Assembly (NCBI GenBank): GCA_009809945.1
Contig: WTPW01000026.1
Location: forward strand, 500,000 to 563,999
DNA: 64,000 nt
Direction of reading: 5' to 3'
Source of the DNA: Gigaspora margarita
Lineage: Eukaryota; Glomeromycota; Glomeromycetes; Diversisporales; Gigasporaceae
Both the position numbers and the translations under genes were made by a program. Position 1 is the first letter of the stretch. Each line of letters opens with the position of its first letter. This document shows positions 59,417 to 64,000 of the stretch, in pieces. Below the pieces are notes generated by a model, which was not told the origin of the DNA, did not search any database, and saw only the letters and a list, made by a program, of their open reading frames with translations.

Positions 59417-60600
59417 TATATTTATAATCCTTAATACAATATCTGTACTCATACTTATGGTCATCATTAAACATAGATCACTTATAAATTTACTTGTAGC
59501 AAGTAAAAGACGCTAAATATGTAGTGGCCATCTCAATGTCTAACCACATACCTAATAAAATTTTTTCTATTTATATTGTACAATATACTCTTGCAAAGTG
59601 ATTCTGAAATTTTAAATGTATCCTTTAGCAGTTACAGTAAATTACTTTCAATATTTTGAGAGAATCCACGTGTGAACTAAAGGACCTTGTAAATTGGTTT
59701 AATATTCGAATCAAAATACAAATAAAAAATAAATAAGATAAACAAATAAAAAATAAATACAAATTAAATTCAAATATTAATGTATATTTTAACACGTAAT
59801 TAGGAATTTTGCATTCATCACGTAAGGGATTTCCAAACTTCTTAAACATGGCGTATTATTTTTCTGAAAGAACATGACTTAGTCTTTAATTCACTTTTTG
59901 ACATTGCATTCAGCTGATGTTCTGCATAAATTACTTCAGATAACAAATTTGCGTTCCTAAATTAATCCTATCTACCTTGCTTAAATACGTATTCTGTCAT
60001 ACCGATACGAAGAATTTTGAAAACATTAACCACCCGCTATTAAACATTGAATTATAATGAAAATCTGATCCTTTGTTTTTATTTTTTTTTTTTTTTAGTA
60101 TAATTAGACGCTTGTTATAACGACTTCTATCAGCTAAACTTCCTTTTATTAATAAAATTCTCTAATATTCGATCAAAAGTCTCACGAATCATGAATTATG
60201 CTTGCAATCCATAAAGTCGAAGAAAAATGTAGTACGCAGCGATAAAAGATCAATTCAATATCTATATATTAAAAAGTTCAACCTTCATTGTGTCCGTCTG
60301 CGACGCAGTTTTTTATATTTGTTCTGTGTTCAAAGTAGATCAGTAATAACGAATTAAGAAGTCAATTATATGAGTTTTTTAACTAATAATATCGTAAGAT
60401 CAATATAACGCAAAAACAATTCAAAATTTTGTCTATGAAACCGTCCTAACAGGAAAAAAACTCCATTCCACATGAAATTTAATATCATCTAATCATCCTA
60501 ATTAAAACATTAAAATGCTAATCCTAAAAAAAGCTATTAGAATAATTATTTAACACTGACTACAGAGACTGTTAGAGTGATTATTTTATAGTAATCATGC
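59417..60600 (-). other. Spacer with a weak minus-strand ORF (59625-59849)
   Basis: The ORF (74 aa) starts MFKKFGNPLRDECKIPNYVL and becomes a hydrophobic Phe/Leu/Ile run. The first 24 residues look protein-like, the rest like AT-rich noise. No other feature is seen. Confidence 0.2.
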
Positions 60601-60605
60601 TGTTA

Positions 60606-60978
60606 TCGTATAAGCGCGTAATAACGCGCAGGGTGCGTTATTCCGAGCCCTGCGTGTTATTTATTCGAATCATTATGCCAATAAGAACTTCTTGAAACAT
60701 CATAATAGAACTTAGTCTTTTTTGAGATAAAGACAATATAAGGCGAATAAATTCTAGATATATTGTTTAATCATATGATAAATAGGTTTCAGATTTAGTG
60801 GTTGAACCTAAGCTTATTATATTCAAATTTATTTGAAGATTAAAAATAGCACGTGAAAGACATATGGGGCGCGTTATTTTGAGACGCGCATGGGCGTTAT
60901 TTTGAGTCAAATATGCCATTTTTTAAAAAATTGAAATTTCGAAATAACGCCCATGTGCGTTATTATGCGCTTATACGG
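60606..60978. mobile_element. TA-flanked MITE with CpG-rich ends (373 bp)
   Basis: Ends TCGTATAAGCGCGTAATAAC and CCGTATAAGCGCATAATAAC (right, inverted) extend about 35 bases through gcgcagggtgcgttatt / gcacatgggcgttatt and are flanked by TA (60604-60605; 60979-60980). Internal gcgttatt motifs recur. Related single motifs (aataacgcgcacc, aataacacacagg) occur near 4610 and 5897. Confidence 0.85.
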
Positions 60979-62745
60979 TAGTATTATTTTGTTGTTATAT
61001 ACCAGCATATATATATATATAATAAATCACGTGTATATGTAATTTTATCATCAAAATTATTAAATTAATTTTCCATTTAAAGTTTTCGGATAGTATTACG
61101 TAGTTCTTATCGGAAAATTTTTGTTAGCTATAAGAGCTGCTAGATTTAATTCGATTATTTGATTTTCAAGTTACACTTGATGAGTTTTCTTATTACATTA
61201 CAACTATTACTATTGTTTCAGGGACACTTGAAAAAATCGTTATTGATTGTATTGATAAGTATTTGATGTCAGCCGATGACAGTACATGTAACTTATTTAT
61301 TCTAACTCAGTAACTTATCTATTCGATCTGAAAACATTTCAGGTGTTCTACGAATACATGATCTGCATTAATAATCGCCAGAGTCATTTTTCAATTGGTG
61401 AAAAAGTGTTGACTTTGTTAATTTGGTTCATGTCTGAATATTATACATGTTTTAACTCAAAAAATAGTACCAGTGTTATAATACATTAAAGACAAGCAAA
61501 GTTAAAGAAAAAACATACACTTAGTACAGTATATCTTAATTCTTGGCTCGGATTATCACTCAACACATTAAATTGAGAAATGGCGCGTAGTGCGAAATAT
61601 ATTATTTTCAATCAAGTAAGTGATCTAATACCCACTTTATGCTTATCCGAACACGATTTGCTTATATTAATATAAAATATATTCAAATTTTTTTCTGTTA
61701 ATTTTCAAAGAAAATATATTTTATTTATAATATGTATTAACATATAATCGTATTTAATTTTAAGTAGAAGTAATTTAGAAATCAGCAATTAACAACAATG
61801 CGAAGCATTGGCACTTCTTTTTAATATTATCATCAGCTGGCCAAGACCGCTAATCAAGTTTCCGAGCTTTTTACTGGAGAATTTAACGTAAATCATAAAC
61901 TATGCCGCAAGTTATAATAAATCGAAAATTGGAAATTAAAATTAGGAACTCGCTACAGTCATATTATTTCATCCTACCAAGGGTTTGTGCAAATCTTTTT
62001 TCTGAAAACGTAATTTACATGACCTTATGTAAGTACAAACCTTTTCAGCCTGTATTAAAGATAAAATAGCTTTATGTAAGTATAAACATACATATCAAAA
62101 TAGGATAACCTTAAGATTATTTATGTTATGCGTCGGAATGGAATTTTGCCAAATTTAAACTAGTCTGAATTAATTCTAAATATACTTAAGAAGAAACCTA
62201 ATTTTAAATTCACTCAATTCACCAAAGAATTTCGAATTGGAAAAAACTATTAATGCATTACGTGTATGTACGCGGGTACTAATTAATTTGCAAATCCGCG
62301 TACAGTAATATATAAATTATAGACCAAAATTAAACCCGATTTTAGTGCGATTTAGCAAATAAAAAATTTCAATTTTCTTATATAAAAATTATTTTTATTG
62401 ATTTGATAGTGATAATTTTTAGATACTTATAGTAGTATTAAGTGAAATTGAATTCTCTGTCTAACTGCAACACAATCTGAAGTTGATTTTGAATCCACCA
62501 AAATTCGATTATACTAAGTTATCCGATAAAAACTTATAGTCATGAAATTACTTCTTCCTTTTTTTTTTAATGCGTCATAATATAAACATATTTATTCAAA
62601 TTAAAATTCAACCGATAATTCCCTGCGAATCATAATGGATAACACCGGACAAATGATTTTGCCGCGAAGTGGCACGCATTCAATTGTCAGGATGTACCAA
62701 ATTAAAACATATATCAAGGTTTGTCTCTCGCTAGGCACATCTCTA
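60979..62745. other. Spacer, no recognisable gene
   Basis: AT-rich with normal CpG content. A (TA)n run lies near 61005-61020. No credible frame or RNA gene. Confidence 0.45.
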
Positions 62746-62878
62746 CAGTATACCCTGTCAAAACTGATAAAAAATCAATCCACAAAGTTGTTTCTAATGT
62801 AGTTAATTGACCTATTAAACCTTAAAAAGTGATATAAAATTTGTCTACCATGCATACAAGTTTTGACAGGGTATATTG
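62746..62878. mobile_element. Mariner-type MITE (133 bp)
   Basis: Terminal inverted repeats CAGTATACCCTGTCAAAACT and CAATATACCCTGTCAAAACT (right, inverted), flanked by TA on both sides (62744-62745; 62879-62880). This is a classic Tc1/mariner end. No coding capacity. Confidence 0.92.
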
Positions 62879-63291
62879 TACAAGTAACAAAAAATAAAAC
62901 CATTTACGTTAACTTATTTTATATACATAATTATTATCTTAGAATGATAATATTCATTAATATGTATATGTACTCGATTCTCTATACATCTTTGATTTAA
63001 TGAATGGCATCATAAATAGAACGAAATTTATTCATTATAGCATCTTTTTCGATCAAAATAAGTACATACTATTATGATTAGGATGGACTTTCATTCAATT
63101 AGCTACTTTTTATGCTTAGCTGAACACGAGTCACTTATATATTTTATAAAAAATTTTTCAATTTCCTTCCGTTAATTTTTAAAGAAATTAAATTGATGCA
63201 CCATTTTATTTATAAAGTGCATTAAAAATATCACAATATTTAAAAATTTATAAATGATTCTAACTTGTCTATATAAAAGGGAATTTAGAAA

Positions 63292-64000
63292 CTAGCAATA
63301 AACAGTAATGCGATGAGATGGCACCAATTTAACATATACTTCCACTTCTTTTTTAATATAATTATCTGTATCTATGCTAATACCCACGTAATTCAAAGTT
63401 CTTTTTCGTATGCAAAATNTGATTAACGCTTTAATTGTCTTATTATCATTAACATGATTAATTAACAGATTTTTTAAAGGTGCATAGCAATTATTGAGCA
63501 AAATATCAATATATGAACTTAAANCAGAATATCTTAAATCAAGGTATTGCAATGTTAACGGTGATATTTTTGCAAATTGCATAACTCGCATCTTAAGTCT
63601 TCCTCTTCTTCCATTTCTTCAGCTAGTATATCATTAAGGTACTGTAACGTGAGGAATTGAAGTTTTTGTAAATTACAAGTAAGATCTTGGAATTGTGTGG
63701 AAAACCGAATACATGAAATGTTGGGATAAGTAATGTTTGGGCAGAAAGATTTAAATGTTCGTAGTAATAACGATTCTTCATATATTTTACCACCATTTGA
63801 TTCAAGTTTTAGTCGTTGTAATAATGTGCCAGACTTTTCTAAAATATGTACTATACTCGACGCATAAATTTGGGAACTTTTAAATTCTAAAGTATTAAGA
63901 CATGTCTCTAATATTCTCACATTATTGCAATATCTGATACGAAGAATTTTTAAGTTTTTACAATTCATTAGTACCTTAAACTCTGCGTTACAATCACAAT
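63292..64000 (-). CDS. F-box/LRR-like family protein, C-terminal part (one frame break)
   Basis: The frame is open from the window edge (CDCNAEFKVLMNCKNLKILR...) to about 63600. It then continues after a one-base shift as MRVMQFAKISPLTLQYLDLR ... LLNNCYAPLKNLLINHVNDN ... FCIRKRTLNYVGI ... VPSHRITVYC, with a stop at 63292. Leu-rich segments of about 25 residues resemble the degenerate LRR-like C-terminus of Glomeromycotina F-box proteins. The pseudogene at 36430-37914 has the same blocks (AEFKVLTNCKNL, LPPILQYLELR). The shift falls in an E-rich stretch (AEEMEEEED), and two ambiguous bases lie nearby (63419, 63525), so a sequencing error is as likely as a real mutation. The F-box part lies beyond the window. 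Confidence 0.75.

Overview
This is eukaryotic, very AT-rich DNA that I read as a repeat-rich stretch of an arbuscular mycorrhizal fungus, probably Rhizophagus or a close relative (Glomeromycotina). The basis is family resemblance only. It carries F-box proteins of the expanded Glomeromycotina type (N-terminus MGDMPE, then L-x-SCALV-x-x-HW-x-KM and PI-x-WQ), a relic of the expanded tyrosine-kinase-like family (AIHKANLAHKN, LCRPV, FGVLPY, YTQKSDIYSFG), Sel1 and SPRY relics, and GT-AG introns. I see no bacterial, organellar or CRISPR signal.

Layout. At the left end (1-422, minus) is the start of an F-box gene. From 6.8 to 8.2 kb (plus) is what I consider the main discovery: a small secreted-peptide gene. 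Its first exon encodes a signal peptide and an (N/E/K)-P-(V/I)-A repeat. It is followed by about a dozen introns of roughly 70-130 nt that separate microexons of 1, 3, 12 and 15 nt. Joined at GT/AG sites, the microexons complete an open frame through a dibasic RR to HCCQWHDNHCHWC and a stop. The introns resemble one another, which suggests tandem duplication of an intron-plus-codon unit.

From about 10 to 58 kb the window is almost entirely nested mobile DNA. It includes large palindromes, two families of unusually long tRNA-headed retroposons (about 0.9-1.2 kb) with 13-17 bp target-site duplications, and hAT-type elements with 8 bp duplications. One hAT element is 8.5 kb, with a decayed BED-type transposase and an internal minisatellite of about 3 kb. 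There are also TA-flanked fold-back elements, a pogo-type and a PIF/Harbinger-type MITE. Broken host genes lie among them: F-box, TKL kinase, SPRY, Sel1, a possible copia RNase H and one unrecognised protein. Insertions inside insertions give relative ages.

From 58.2 to 64 kb the DNA is more ordinary, with three small MITEs and, at 63.3-64.0 kb (minus), the C-terminal part of another F-box gene. The ends keep CpG dinucleotides while the middle is visibly CpG-poor. Older repeat copies and the F-box pseudogene show CG to TG/CA changes against better-preserved relatives, as expected from cytosine methylation and deamination in a repeat compartment.

Limits: all coordinates of repeats were read by eye. 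Splice structures are predictions. No database comparison was possible.
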